Below are positions 9,041-17,181 of a DNA stretch of 64,000 nucleotides, one piece after another. The notes below the pieces were generated by a model that searched no databases, was not told the origin of the DNA, and saw nothing but the letters and a program-made list of their open reading frames with translations. How positions within the stretch are numbered: the first letter of the stretch is position 1; every line of letters starts with the position of its first letter. The translations under genes were made by a program, and so were the position numbers. Origin of the DNA: Ramlibacter ginsenosidimutans (lineage in GTDB: Bacteria > Pseudomonadota > Gammaproteobacteria > Burkholderiales > Burkholderiaceae_C). Where the stretch lies: positions 186,001 through 250,000 of the forward strand of contig NZ_JAEPWM010000002.1 in assembly GCF_016654015.1 (NCBI RefSeq). Reading direction: 5' to 3'.

Positions 9041-10150
9041 TCACGCGGTGCCGAGCCGCTGGAACAGGCCACCTGGCAGGCGCGCGACCTGCCCCGCCAG
9101 TTCGAGCTCCAGCAGTTGCGCTTGCAGCAGCGGCGCGGGGATGCCGGTCCGCGCGATCAGCGCATCGAGCGTGACGGGGTCATAACCCAGCGCATCGAGC
9201 AACGGGTTCTCGCCCTCGGGTTCCTCGCCGGCGGCCGCCGCGGGCTGCGCCGGCAGCACGTAGCGCAAGTCCTCCAGCACGTCCTGCGCGCTTTCCACCA
9301 GCTTGGCGCCCTGGCGCAGCAGCGCGTGGCATCCGCGGGACTGTGGCGAATGGATGGAGCCCGGGATGGCGAACACTTCCTTGCCTTGTTCGGCGGCGAA
9401 GCGCGCCGTGATCAGCGACCCGGATTGCACCGCGGCCTCGACGACGAGCGTGCCCTGGCTCAACGCGGCGATCACGCGGTTGCGCCGGGGGAAGTTCTGT
9501 TGCAGGGGCGGCGTGCCGAGCGGGTACTCGCTGACGATCAGGCCGCGCTCCGCAATGCGGTGGGCGAGCTCCAGGTGCCGCTTGGGATACACGCGGTCCA
9601 GGCCGGTGCCGACGACGGCGATGGTCGCAAGCAGGCCGGGCGGCGCGCCCTCGAGCGCGCCTTCATGGGCCGCGCCGTCGATGCCCAGGGCCAGGCCGGA
9701 GACCACCGTGACGCCGCTCTCGGCGAAGGCACGGCCGAAGCGCCGGGCGTTCTGCAGGCCTTGCGCGGTGGGGTTGCGGCTGCCCACGATCGCGAGCGCC
9801 CGCTGCGGCGCCGGCCCGAGCCGCCCCTGCGCATAAAGCATCAGGGGAGGATCTTCGATCGCCAGCAGGGAGGCGGGATAGTCGGGATCCCCGAGCGTGA
9901 GGATGGCGCGCTGCCCTGGGTCTCGCTGCAGCCAGGCCCAGGTCTCTTCCAGCTTTTCGGGGAATCCCTCAGGCTCGCGGCGCAGGCTGTCCGCGGCCGC
10001 GAGGCCGATCACCTGCGCAAGCACGGAGGCTTCCTGCTGCAGGATCGCCGCGGGCAGGCCGAAGCTGGCGAGCAGCCGGCGTGCCGCGGCACCGTCGACC
10101 GCGTACGTGAGCGCGAGGCGCAGCCAGCCGGCCAGCTCGTCGCGCTCCAT
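9041..10150 (-). CDS. dprA: DNA-processing protein DprA
   Basis: DprA (Smf) binds incoming single-stranded DNA during natural transformation and loads RecA onto it. The 369-residue product has an N-terminal helical region, then the Rossmann-like DprA core with LAIVGSRNPTAQG, VVSGLALGIDGAAHEGAL and a GSLITARFAAEQGKEVFAIPG-type stretch, and a C-terminal winged-helix segment (DALIARTGIPAPLLQAQLLE). It starts with ATG at 10150, 10 bases after the LysM gene, and is followed by smg. A full-length dprA suggests but does not prove transformation competence; no other competence gene is in the window. Confidence 0.95.
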   Translation of the reverse strand: MERDELAGWLRLALTYAVDGAAARRLLASFGLPAAILQQEASVLAQVIGLAAADSLRREPEGFPEKLEETWAWLQRDPGQRAILTLGDPDYPASLLAIEDPPLMLYAQGRLGPAPQRALAIVGSRNPTAQGLQNARRFGRAFAESGVTVVSGLALGIDGAAHEGALEGAPPGLLATIAVVGTGLDRVYPKRHLELAHRIAERGLIVSEYPLGTPPLQQNFPRRNRVIAALSQGTLVVEAAVQSGSLITARFAAEQGKEVFAIPGSIHSPQSRGCHALLRQGAKLVESAQDVLEDLRYVLPAQPAAAAGEEPEGENPLLDALGYDPVTLDALIARTGIPAPLLQAQLLELELAGQVARLPGGLFQRLGTA

Positions 10151-10160
10151 GGCGCCAGTC

Positions 10161-11393
10161 TCAGCGCGGGTTGGTCACGTGGTCGCCGATCCGCACGGCG
10201 TCGGTGACTTCCAGCACCAGCGCGTAGGCCAGGTGATCGAACGTCCGGAACACCATCAGCAGGCCGGCGCGTTCGTCCGGCAGCTTGAGCGTGGCGATCT
10301 CGCCGCCCTTGGAGCGGTCGGTGATGGTCGCGCCGTTCTTCAGGATGGCCAGCACGGTGCCGTTCTCGACGCCTTCGGCCGCACCCGCGCTCAGCGCGAC
10401 GACGGAGCTCTGGCCCACCAGGGCGACGGCGTCGCCGTAGACGGAGATGATCGACGCGTTCACCGGGCCGGCCGGGGCATGCGGCACATAGGTTTCGAGC
10501 GTGCGCGGCGGCTCGGGCAGGAGCCGGTCGGCCACGGCGATCTCCTCCTTGGCGCGCACGATGTCGATCGTGGCGGGCACGATGGTCGGAACGATGCGGC
10601 CGCCATCGCGCGGCACGTCCTGCACGGTCTCGTTGCGCACCAGTTCCGCCGTGCCGAGGTACTTGCCCTCGTAGCCGAGGACGTGCCCGGTGACCGGATC
10701 CTTCAGCGGCACGGCGTTGCGGTACACGCGGAAGTATTCGGTGACGCGCGGGTCGCGCTCGACCAGCGGGCCGCCCTGGCCGCGCACATACGCGCGGTCG
10801 CCCCGGGTGACCATGGAGCGGTTCTCCGGCAGCGCCACGATGCGCGGCGCGTTCTCCAGGTCTTCGGCGTGCTGGACCAGGATCGCCTCGTTCAGGAACG
10901 GTTCGATGATGTGCGGCGGCAGCGCGGGGATGGAGGTGTCCTGCACCTGCGAGATGCGGGTGCGCGGCGACACGCGCACCGTCCCGATCGGCTCGGCGCC
11001 CTCGGGCGGTCGGCCCATGCGCAGGCGCGCGACGCCGTCCACCTTTTCCAGGTAAAGCATCTGGCCCGGGTAGATGCGGTGCGGGTTACGCACCTCGTCC
11101 ATGTTCATGCCCCACAGCTCGGGCCAGCGCCACGGGGTCCTGAGGAACTTGCCGGAGATGGCCCACAACGTGTCGCCGGACTTGACGGTGTAGGTGTCCG
11201 GCGCATCGGGCGCCAGTTCGGACAGCGGCACCCCGGCCTTCGCAACCTGCTCCGCCGTGGAGCGCTGTTGCGGCGTGATCGGGTAGTTCTGTGCCACCGT
11301 CGTGAGGGCCCACCCGCCTCCCACGACCAGCGCGGCACAGGCTGCGATCGTGCGGGTTCTCATCAGGCCAAAAGCTGCCTTGGTTGGAGCCAT
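10161..11393 (-). CDS. LysM peptidoglycan-binding domain protein
   Basis: A secreted or periplasmic protein with one LysM module (TYTVKSGDTLWAISGKFL, then NPHRIYPGQMLYLEKV), which binds peptidoglycan. The rest, about 300 residues, has no motif I can name; homologues sit upstream of dprA in many Burkholderiales. The start is uncertain. The ATG at 11393 (MAPTKAAFGLMRTRTIAACA) gives 410 residues with a long positive n-region before a hydrophobic core; an ATG at 11363 would give a more compact signal peptide (MRTRTIAACAALVVGGGWAL). It is divergent from def and probably starts the LysM-dprA-smg transcript. Confidence 0.88.
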   Translation of the reverse strand: MAPTKAAFGLMRTRTIAACAALVVGGGWALTTVAQNYPITPQQRSTAEQVAKAGVPLSELAPDAPDTYTVKSGDTLWAISGKFLRTPWRWPELWGMNMDEVRNPHRIYPGQMLYLEKVDGVARLRMGRPPEGAEPIGTVRVSPRTRISQVQDTSIPALPPHIIEPFLNEAILVQHAEDLENAPRIVALPENRSMVTRGDRAYVRGQGGPLVERDPRVTEYFRVYRNAVPLKDPVTGHVLGYEGKYLGTAELVRNETVQDVPRDGGRIVPTIVPATIDIVRAKEEIAVADRLLPEPPRTLETYVPHAPAGPVNASIISVYGDAVALVGQSSVVALSAGAAEGVENGTVLAILKNGATITDRSKGGEIATLKLPDERAGLLMVFRTFDHLAYALVLEVTDAVRIGDHVTNPR

Positions 11394-11456
11394 CTCGTTT
11401 TCGTCCGCTCTTGACAAGTTGCTGGCGATTCTGGCCTCAAGTCCTTGATCGGGCAA

Positions 11457-11485
11457 TGTTTATTGGCTTTGTGGGCGACCTGCAA
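11457..11485 (-). promoter_or_regulatory. Candidate sigma-70 promoter for LysM-dprA-smg
   Basis: Reading the - strand, TTGCAG (11485-11480) is a four-of-six match to the -35 consensus. It is followed after exactly 17 bases by TAAACA (11462-11457), a fair -10. It lies about 65 bases upstream of the LysM gene start in the 137-base divergent gap shared with def. Confidence 0.4.
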
Positions 11486-11530
11486 CGGCAAAAGTGGCGA
11501 AAATAGCGACAACGCCCGATCCGCCTTGCC

Positions 11531-12043
11531 ATGGCACTTCTTCCCATCCTCACCTACCCCGATCCGCGGCTGCACACGGTGGCCAAACCCGTGCAGGCGG
11601 TGGACGCACGCATCCGCGCACTCATCGCCGACATGCTGGAAACGATGTACGACGCCAACGGGATCGGCCTGGCCGCGACGCAGGTCGACGTGCACGAGCG
11701 GCTGATCGTCATCGACGTGTCCGAAGAGCGCAACCAGCCGCTCGTGCTGGTGAACCCCGAGATCACCTGGGCCAGCGCGGAGAAGCAGGTCGGCGACGAA
11801 GGCTGCCTGTCGGTGCCCGGTATCTATGACGGCGTCGAGCGTTCACGCGCGGTGCGGGTGCGGGCGATCGATGGCGAAGGCCAGTCGCGCGAAGTCGAGG
11901 CCGAGGGCCTGCTGGCCGTGTGCATCCAGCACGAGATGGACCACCTGCTCGGTAAAGTCTTCGTGGAATACCTCTCGCCCTTGAAGCGCAACCGCATCAA
12001 GACCAAGATGCTGAAGGCCCGCCGCGACACCGAGCGGGTCTGA
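11531..12043 (+). CDS. def: Peptide deformylase
   Basis: Removes the N-formyl group from new proteins, using a metal ion (Fe2+ in most bacteria). All three family motifs are intact in the 170-residue product: GIGLAATQ (residues 44-51), EGCLS (90-94, with metal ligand Cys92) and HEMDH (134-138, with His134, catalytic Glu135 and His138). Length and start are standard. It heads a tightly packed row def-lipoprotein-fmt-azlC-azlD, so the enzymes that add and remove the formyl group are co-encoded. It is divergent from the LysM gene. Confidence 0.97.
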   Translation: MALLPILTYPDPRLHTVAKPVQAVDARIRALIADMLETMYDANGIGLAATQVDVHERLIVIDVSEERNQPLVLVNPEITWASAEKQVGDEGCLSVPGIYDGVERSRAVRVRAIDGEGQSREVEAEGLLAVCIQHEMDHLLGKVFVEYLSPLKRNRIKTKMLKARRDTERV

Positions 12044-12052
12044 GGAGGCCCC

Positions 12053-12547
12053 ATGCGAGTCGCTGCCGCACTGGTTTTCTGCATGGCGTCGCTGGTGGGC
12101 TGCGCCAATCCCTGGAACACGATGAACATCCCGGCCGGCACCTCGCGCCAGGATGTGATCGCGCATGCGGGGCAGCCCATTCGCGTCCTGCCGCTGGCCA
12201 ACGGCGGCGAGCGGATGCAGTACACGCTGCAGCCGACCGGGCGCTACGCGTTCATGGTGGACCTCGACGCGACCGGCCACGTCATGCAGGTGCGGCAGGT
12301 CATGACGCCGGCCGAATTCAACCGGATCGTTCCCGACCAATGGACGCGCGTCGACGTCGAGGCGGAGTTCGGCCCGCCTGCGCTGGTCGATCATGTGGCG
12401 AGCTTCCAGGGCGACATCTACACCTACCGCTGGTACGAACCGGGCCAGGGCCCGATGTTCTGGTACGTCTACTTCGACCCGCAGGGCATCGTGCGCCGCG
12501 CCCATCCCGGCATCGAGCACTTCAACGGCCCCGCCGACCGGCGCTGA
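12053..12547 (+). CDS. Small outer-membrane-type lipoprotein, BamE-like
   Basis: The 164-residue product begins with a lipoprotein signal peptide whose lipobox LVGC places the lipidated cysteine at residue 17; the residues after it (ANPW) lack Asp at +2, consistent with outer-membrane sorting. The following segment ([21 protein letters not shown]) has the look of the BamE/SmpA fold, where a G-x-x-x-x-D-V/A-x-x-x-x-G-x-P pattern is typical; a second such pattern appears at [14 protein letters not shown]. This resemblance is inferred, not proven. Its stop overlaps the fmt start by one base (TGATG), so the two are probably translationally coupled. The gene separates def from fmt, which are more often adjacent. 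Confidence 0.8.
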   Translation: MRVAAALVFCMASLVGCANPWNTMNIPAGTSRQDVIAHAGQPIRVLPLANGGERMQYTLQPTGRYAFMVDLDATGHVMQVRQVMTPAEFNRIVPDQWTRVDVEAEFGPPALVDHVASFQGDIYTYRWYEPGQGPMFWYVYFDPQGIVRRAHPGIEHFNGPADRR

Positions 12548-13506
12548 TGCAAGTCGCCTTCGCCGGCACGCCCGAATTCGCCCGGGCCGCGCTCGAACGC
12601 CTGCACGCGGCGGGCTTCGCCATTCCGCTCGTGCTGACCCAGCCGGACCGCCCTGCCGGACGCGGCATGAAACTGCAGCCTTCGCCGGTCAAGCAGTTCG
12701 CCGAAGCCCACCACATCCCGGTCGCGCAGCCGCGCAGCCTGCGCCTGGACGGAAAGTTTCCGGAAGCCGCCGCCGCCGCGCGCGAGGCCCTCGCGTCGGC
12801 ACGGCCCGACGTCCTCGTCGTCGCGGCCTACGGGCTGATCCTGCCGCAGTGGACACTGGACCTGCCGCGCCTGGGCTGCCTGAACATCCATGCCTCGCTG
12901 CTGCCCCGCTGGCGCGGCGCCGCGCCCATCCACCGCGCGATCGAGGCGGGCGACGCGGAGACCGGCGTGACCATCATGCAGATGGACGCGGGGCTGGACA
13001 CGGGCGACATGCTGCTCGCCGAACGCATGCCGATCGCCGCGGACGACACCACGGCGACGCTGCACGACAAGCTGGCCGCGCTCGGCGCGCGCTTGATCGT
13101 CGAGGCACTGGAACTCGCGGCCTGCGGTGGCTTGCGTCCCGTGCCGCAGCCCGCCGAGGGCGTGACCTACGCGCACAAGATCGAGAAGTCCGAGGCGGCG
13201 ATCGCCTGGACGAACGCCGCCGACGCGATCGAGCGCCGCATCCGCGCGTTCGATCCCTTTCCCGGCGCCAGCGCACAAGTGCGCGGCGAGACGGTGAAGG
13301 TCTGGCGTGCCCGGGCGCTGATGCAGGGGCGCGGCAGCGTCGCGCCGGGCACCATCGTCGCGGTCGATGCCGACGGCATCGGTGTCGCGTGCGGGCAGGG
13401 GCGGCTGGAGATCACCGAGCTGCAACGCCCCGGCGGCAAGCGGCTCGCCGCGGCGGAATTCCTGCGCGGCTTCCCGCTGGAGCCGGGCATGCGCTTCGAG
13501 GCCTGA
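12547..13506 (+). CDS. fmt: Methionyl-tRNA formyltransferase
   Basis: Transfers a formyl group from 10-formyl-tetrahydrofolate to Met-tRNA for translation initiation. The ATG at 12547 overlaps the stop of the lipoprotein gene and gives the standard N terminus [16 protein letters not shown] and 319 residues, the usual length. Motifs are [14 protein letters not shown] (tRNA acceptor contact loop), [16 protein letters not shown] (formyl donor binding and catalysis) and a C-terminal OB-like domain ([19 protein letters not shown]). Its own stop overlaps the azlC start in another TGATG. Confidence 0.97.
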   Translation: MQVAFAGTPEFARAALERLHAAGFAIPLVLTQPDRPAGRGMKLQPSPVKQFAEAHHIPVAQPRSLRLDGKFPEAAAAAREALASARPDVLVVAAYGLILPQWTLDLPRLGCLNIHASLLPRWRGAAPIHRAIEAGDAETGVTIMQMDAGLDTGDMLLAERMPIAADDTTATLHDKLAALGARLIVEALELAACGGLRPVPQPAEGVTYAHKIEKSEAAIAWTNAADAIERRIRAFDPFPGASAQVRGETVKVWRARALMQGRGSVAPGTIVAVDADGIGVACGQGRLEITELQRPGGKRLAAAEFLRGFPLEPGMRFEA

Positions 13507-14243
13507 TGTTCTTCCTGCGCAGCGTCCACCGCCATCCCGAATTCCGCCTAGGCATGCGCGCCACGGCTGCGGTCGCGCCGGGCCTCGCCGCGTGGGGACT
13601 CATGACGGGCGTGGCGATGGTGAACTCCGGCATGAGCGTGGTGGAAGCCGTCGCCATGACCGTGCTGGTCTACGCCGGCAGCTCGCAGCTCGCCGCCATT
13701 CCCCTGATCGTGGCCGGTGCACCCGCATGGGTGATCTGGGCGACCGGCTTCTGCGTGAACCTGCGCTTCGTGGTCTTCAGCCTGCACCTGCGCGACTACC
13801 TCATGTACATGCCGCGCTGGCGGCGGCTGGTGAACGGTTTCCTCACGGCGGACCTGAGCTATGCCGTGTTCACCGCGCGCTTCCCGCAGCCTGCGGCCGA
13901 CGATGCCGGCCGGCACGCGCAGGAATCGTTCCTGGCTGGAAACTATTTCGTGACCTGGTGCGCCTGGACGGGCGCCAGCCTGGCGGGCGTGGCGCTCGGC
14001 CACGCGATCCCGAGCGCCTGGGGACTCGGCTTCGCCGGCGTGCTTTGCCTGGTGGGCATCCTCTGCTCGCTGGCGAACACGCCCTTGCGCGTGGTGGCCG
14101 GTGGGATTGCCGGCGTGGCGGCCGTGGCCGCGTACGCGCTGCCCCTGAAGCTCAACATCGTCGCCGCGATCGCCGTGGCGGTGCTGGCGTGCATTTGGCT
14201 GGAGAACCGCCGCCTGCTGCCGACGCGCGAGAAGGCGGCATGA
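13506..14243 (+). CDS. azlC: AzlC family branched-chain amino acid exporter, large subunit
   Basis: AzlC and AzlD together form an inner-membrane exporter of branched-chain amino acids and some analogues. The 245-residue product has about seven hydrophobic segments and family-typical stretches (YAGSSQLAAIPLI; CVNLRFVVFSLHLRDYL). The ATG at 13506 overlaps the fmt stop (TGATG). azlD follows with an ATGA overlap, which supports the pair. The linkage to fmt is positional only; no functional connection is evident. Confidence 0.92.
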   Translation: MFFLRSVHRHPEFRLGMRATAAVAPGLAAWGLMTGVAMVNSGMSVVEAVAMTVLVYAGSSQLAAIPLIVAGAPAWVIWATGFCVNLRFVVFSLHLRDYLMYMPRWRRLVNGFLTADLSYAVFTARFPQPAADDAGRHAQESFLAGNYFVTWCAWTGASLAGVALGHAIPSAWGLGFAGVLCLVGILCSLANTPLRVVAGGIAGVAAVAAYALPLKLNIVAAIAVAVLACIWLENRRLLPTREKAA

Positions 14244-14578
14244 GAGGGGAAACCCACGCTTGGACGCTGTTCGTGATCGCCGGTCTCGCCGGCGTCACGG
14301 TGCTCACGCGGTGCTTCTTCTTCATCCTGGATCGGCCCTGGTCGCTGCCGGCCTGGGCGCACCGGGCGCTGAAGTACGCGCCGGTCGCCGCGCTCGCCGG
14401 AGTCGTGGCTCCCGAGGTGGTGATGAGCAACGGCCACCTCGCCGGCACCTGGCAGGACGCGCGCCTGTTCGCGGCGGCCGCCGGCGCGCTGGTGTTCTTC
14501 TGGCGGCGCAGCGTGCTGCTCACGCTGGTGCTGGGCATGGCGGTCTACCTGCCCCTGCACCTCGCGCTCCACTGGTAA
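14240..14578 (+). CDS. azlD: AzlD family branched-chain amino acid exporter, small subunit
   Basis: A 112-residue membrane protein with about four hydrophobic segments and the AzlD-type stretch [18 protein letters not shown] near the N terminus. It begins inside the last codons of azlC (ATGA overlap at 14240-14243), the usual arrangement for this two-component exporter. It is the last gene of the def row; pgk follows 82 bases later with its own -10-like element. Confidence 0.9.
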   Translation: MRGETHAWTLFVIAGLAGVTVLTRCFFFILDRPWSLPAWAHRALKYAPVAALAGVVAPEVVMSNGHLAGTWQDARLFAAAAGALVFFWRRSVLLTLVLGMAVYLPLHLALHW

Positions 14579-14626
14579 GTTCGCGCGGTTTGCGCCGCCG
14601 CCCACCAGCGCGGGCGCCAGGCTTCC

Positions 14627-14632
14627 TAGAAT
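14627..14632 (+). promoter_or_regulatory. Candidate -10 element for pgk (TAGAAT)
   Basis: TAGAAT preceded by C lies 28 bases upstream of the pgk start codon, which would leave a leader of about 20 bases. No TTGACA-like -35 is seen 16-18 bases upstream. The same CTAGAAT string occurs upstream of fba and in the iclR/FAH gap. Confidence 0.35.
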
Positions 14633-14660
14633 GGCGGATCCCCTTCTTCGAGCCAGCACC

Positions 14661-15854
14661 ATGAAAGTCCTGCGTTTTTCCGACCTGTGCGACGAGGGCC
14701 GCGCCCGCGGCCGTCGTGTCTTCATCCGCGCCGACCTCAACGTGCCGCAGGACGATGCCGGCCACATCACAGAGGACACGCGGATTCGTGCCTCGGTGCC
14801 CTGCATCCAGATGGCGCTCGCCGGTGGCGCCGCCGTGATGGTGACCTCGCACCTGGGCCGCCCCACCGAGGGTGAGCTCAAGCCCGAGGACTCGCTCGCT
14901 CCCGTGGCCAAGCGCCTCTCGGAGCTGCTCGGACGCCCCGTGCCGCTCAAGCAGGACTGGGTGGACGGCGTCGACGTACAGCCCGGCGAAGTGGTGCTGC
15001 TGGAGAACTGCCGCGTGAACAAGGGCGAGAAGAAGAACGACCCCGCGCTCGCGAAGAAGATGGCGGCGCTGTGCGACATCTACGTGAACGACGCTTTCGG
15101 CACGGCCCATCGCGCCGAGGCCACGACCTACGGCCTGGCGCAGTACGCGCCCATCGCTTGCGCCGGCCCGCTGCTCGCCGCGGAAATCGATGCCATCACC
15201 AAGGCGCTGGCGCAGCCGAGGCGCCCGCTGGTGGCGATCGTCGCCGGCTCCAAGGTCTCGACCAAGCTGACCATCCTGCAGTCGCTCGCGAAGAAGGTCG
15301 ACCAGCTGATCGTCGGTGGCGGCATTGCCAACACCTTCATGCTCGCCGCGGGCCTGCCGATCGGCAAGTCGCTCGCCGAAGCCGACCTCGTCGGCGAGGC
15401 GCGCAGCGTCATGCTGGCCATGAAGGCGCGCAACGCCGAGGTGCCCATCCCCACCGACGTGGTGGTGGCGAAGACGTTCGCGGCCGACGCGCCGGCCACC
15501 GTCAAGGCGGCATCCGACGTCCAGCCCGACGAGATGATCCTGGACATCGGTCCGCAGACCGCGCAGAAGCTCGCGCAGCAGCTGAAGTCGGCGGGCACGA
15601 TCGTGTGGAACGGACCCGTGGGCGTGTTCGAGTTCGATGCCTTCGCGCACGGCACGGAGACGATCGCGCGTGCCATCGCGGCGTCCGACGCGTTCAGCAT
15701 CGCCGGCGGCGGCGACACGCTGGCCGCCATCGCCAAGTACGGGATCGAGAAGGACGTGGGGTACATCTCCACCGGCGGCGGCGCCTTCCTGGAGGTGCTC
15801 GAAGGCAAGACGCTGCCGGCCTTGGAGATCCTGGAGAAGCGCGCGGCCGGCTGA
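14661..15854 (+). CDS. pgk: Phosphoglycerate kinase
   Basis: Catalyses the ATP-forming step 1,3-bisphosphoglycerate + ADP to 3-phosphoglycerate + ATP in glycolysis, and the reverse in gluconeogenesis. The start is placed at MKVLRFSDL (14661), giving 397 residues, normal for betaproteobacteria; an upstream in-frame ATG at 14631 overlaps the putative -10 and is unlikely. Motifs are [10 protein letters not shown], the substrate loop [23 protein letters not shown] and the nucleotide-binding [13 protein letters not shown]. It opens a glycolysis/purine region (pgk, pyk, fba, purC, purEK). Confidence 0.97.
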   Translation: MKVLRFSDLCDEGRARGRRVFIRADLNVPQDDAGHITEDTRIRASVPCIQMALAGGAAVMVTSHLGRPTEGELKPEDSLAPVAKRLSELLGRPVPLKQDWVDGVDVQPGEVVLLENCRVNKGEKKNDPALAKKMAALCDIYVNDAFGTAHRAEATTYGLAQYAPIACAGPLLAAEIDAITKALAQPRRPLVAIVAGSKVSTKLTILQSLAKKVDQLIVGGGIANTFMLAAGLPIGKSLAEADLVGEARSVMLAMKARNAEVPIPTDVVVAKTFAADAPATVKAASDVQPDEMILDIGPQTAQKLAQQLKSAGTIVWNGPVGVFEFDAFAHGTETIARAIAASDAFSIAGGGDTLAAIAKYGIEKDVGYISTGGGAFLEVLEGKTLPALEILEKRAAG

Positions 15855-15859
15855 CGGCG

Positions 15860-15878
15860 CTGCCCTCGCGCAGGGCAG
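15860..15878. terminator. Hairpin between pgk and the convergent desaturase gene
   Basis: CTGCCCT and AGGGCAG form a perfect seven-base-pair stem with a five-base loop, six bases after the pgk stop. There is no T run. The 55-base gap between convergent genes suggests a weak or Rho-assisted terminator. Confidence 0.35.
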
Positions 15879-15909
15879 GCGGCGAGCCGCAGCGCCGAGG
15901 CGCGAGTCT

Positions 15910-16989
15910 TCAGGCCGGCTGCGTCACGCGCGTGGGCCGACCGGCATAGTCGGTCCACGTGTCGCGTTCGAGGTCGTACAGCTTGCAGCGGCGCGCCGTG
16001 TCGACGTACCAGCGCCAGGAGAAGGGCTGCACGATGATGCGCCCGGGCATCATCTCCTCGAGCTTGTGCTGCGCGGTCGCCAGCCGGTACAGCGGGATCG
16101 TCATGTCCACGTGATGCGCCGTGTGCTCCATGATGTGGTGCAGCGCCGCACCGATGCCCGCCGGGAAGGTGAGGTGCACGGTCGTGGACACGAAGGGTTG
16201 CGAGCGCGCCCATGCCACCCGGTCCGCGTGCCAGTGCACCTCGGGATGCGTGTGGTGCACGTACACGACGAAGCCGATCATGGCCGTCCAGAACAGGAAG
16301 GGCAGCACGAAGCCGGTGAGCAGCACCGGCAACAGGCTGCGGCCGGTGGCTTGCGCGAATCCCGCCAGTGCCGCAATCCACACCAGTGCGAAGCCGGAGA
16401 CCAGCAGGTTGTCCAGCAGGAACACGCGGCGCCGCGTGGGCATCTGCTTGCGGCCGGGAAAGAACATGCGCTTCCACCAGATCTCCACGAGGTAGTACAG
16501 GCCCGGCGCCCAGCCGCTGCGGTACAGGCGATCCAAGCGCTGCTGCAGCGGTGTGAGCTGCGCGAACTCCTGCGCGGTGTGCGGGGCCCAGACGAAATCG
16601 AAACCCTTCAGGTTCGTGTAGCCGTGGTGCACGACGTTGTGCCCCACTTCCCAGAGGCTGTAGGGCGTGAGCGAGGGCAGGAAGGCGATGCGTGCCAGCC
16701 AGAGGTTCAGGCGGCGATGCGGCGTGAGGCTCTGGTGGCAGGCGTCGTGGCCGATGATGAACAGCCGCCCGATCACGAAGCCCGCGGTGAGGCCGCAGGC
16801 GACGCGCATCCAGACGCTATCGGGCAGCACCGCGCCGGCCAGGAAGGCCAGCAGCAGGCTGTAGTCGAATGCGAGCAGCAGCACGGGATACCAGGTCGTG
16901 CGCGCCGACAGAGGCAGCAACCATTGGCGGATTTCCTTGCGGTGCGGAATGGGCGCGGCGGCGCCGGCCGAAGTGACGGTCATGGACAT
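15910..16989 (-). CDS. Membrane fatty acid desaturase
   Basis: A di-iron, O2-dependent acyl-lipid or acyl-CoA desaturase of the inner membrane. The 359 residues carry the three histidine boxes in order: HDACHQ (81-86), HNVVHH (117-122) and HHIMEHTAHH (284-293), separated by two hydrophobic blocks (about 34-78 and 195-245). The overall plan resembles bacterial delta-12/omega-6 type desaturases; the position and substrate are unknown. Two starts are possible, ATG at 16989 and ATG at 16983. The gene is convergent with pgk and divergent from pyk. A probable FNR-type control site lies directly upstream, which would link its expression to oxygen. Confidence 0.92.
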   Translation of the reverse strand: MSMTVTSAGAAAPIPHRKEIRQWLLPLSARTTWYPVLLLAFDYSLLLAFLAGAVLPDSVWMRVACGLTAGFVIGRLFIIGHDACHQSLTPHRRLNLWLARIAFLPSLTPYSLWEVGHNVVHHGYTNLKGFDFVWAPHTAQEFAQLTPLQQRLDRLYRSGWAPGLYYLVEIWWKRMFFPGRKQMPTRRRVFLLDNLLVSGFALVWIAALAGFAQATGRSLLPVLLTGFVLPFLFWTAMIGFVVYVHHTHPEVHWHADRVAWARSQPFVSTTVHLTFPAGIGAALHHIMEHTAHHVDMTIPLYRLATAQHKLEEMMPGRIIVQPFSWRWYVDTARRCKLYDLERDTWTDYAGRPTRVTQPA

Positions 16990-16997
16990 GGACCGTC

Positions 16998-17039
16998 ATG
17001 CTAGAGCTGGCTCTTCCGCGCAACGCTGACCTGCATCAA
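16998..17039 (-). promoter_or_regulatory. Candidate FNR/Anr-type class II promoter of the desaturase gene
   Basis: On the - strand TTGATGCAGGTCAG (17039-17026) matches the FNR-family consensus TTGAT-N4-ATCAA at 8 of the 10 defined positions. Exactly 22 bases downstream is TAGCAT (17003-16998), a -10-like hexamer. A start of transcription near 16991 would centre the box at -41.5, the class II position. The leader would then be almost absent. No FNR gene is in the window. Confidence 0.5.
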
Positions 17040-17181
17040 GGAAGCTCCTGCGCGCACGCGGGCGCTGGCTCGGCCCCGCCGGGCGGTGGCCGCGGCTGCG
17101 CGGGAAGGGCATTCCGTCCTGAAACCGGCTTGTAACTGCTTCGTGTGAGAATGCCCGGCAAACAACCGGAGAACCTCGCAC

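Noticed and set aside
11411..11416. TTGACA as a -35 element for def
   Set aside because: It is a perfect hexamer but no -10-like sequence lies 16-18 bases downstream, and it is over 110 bases from the def start.
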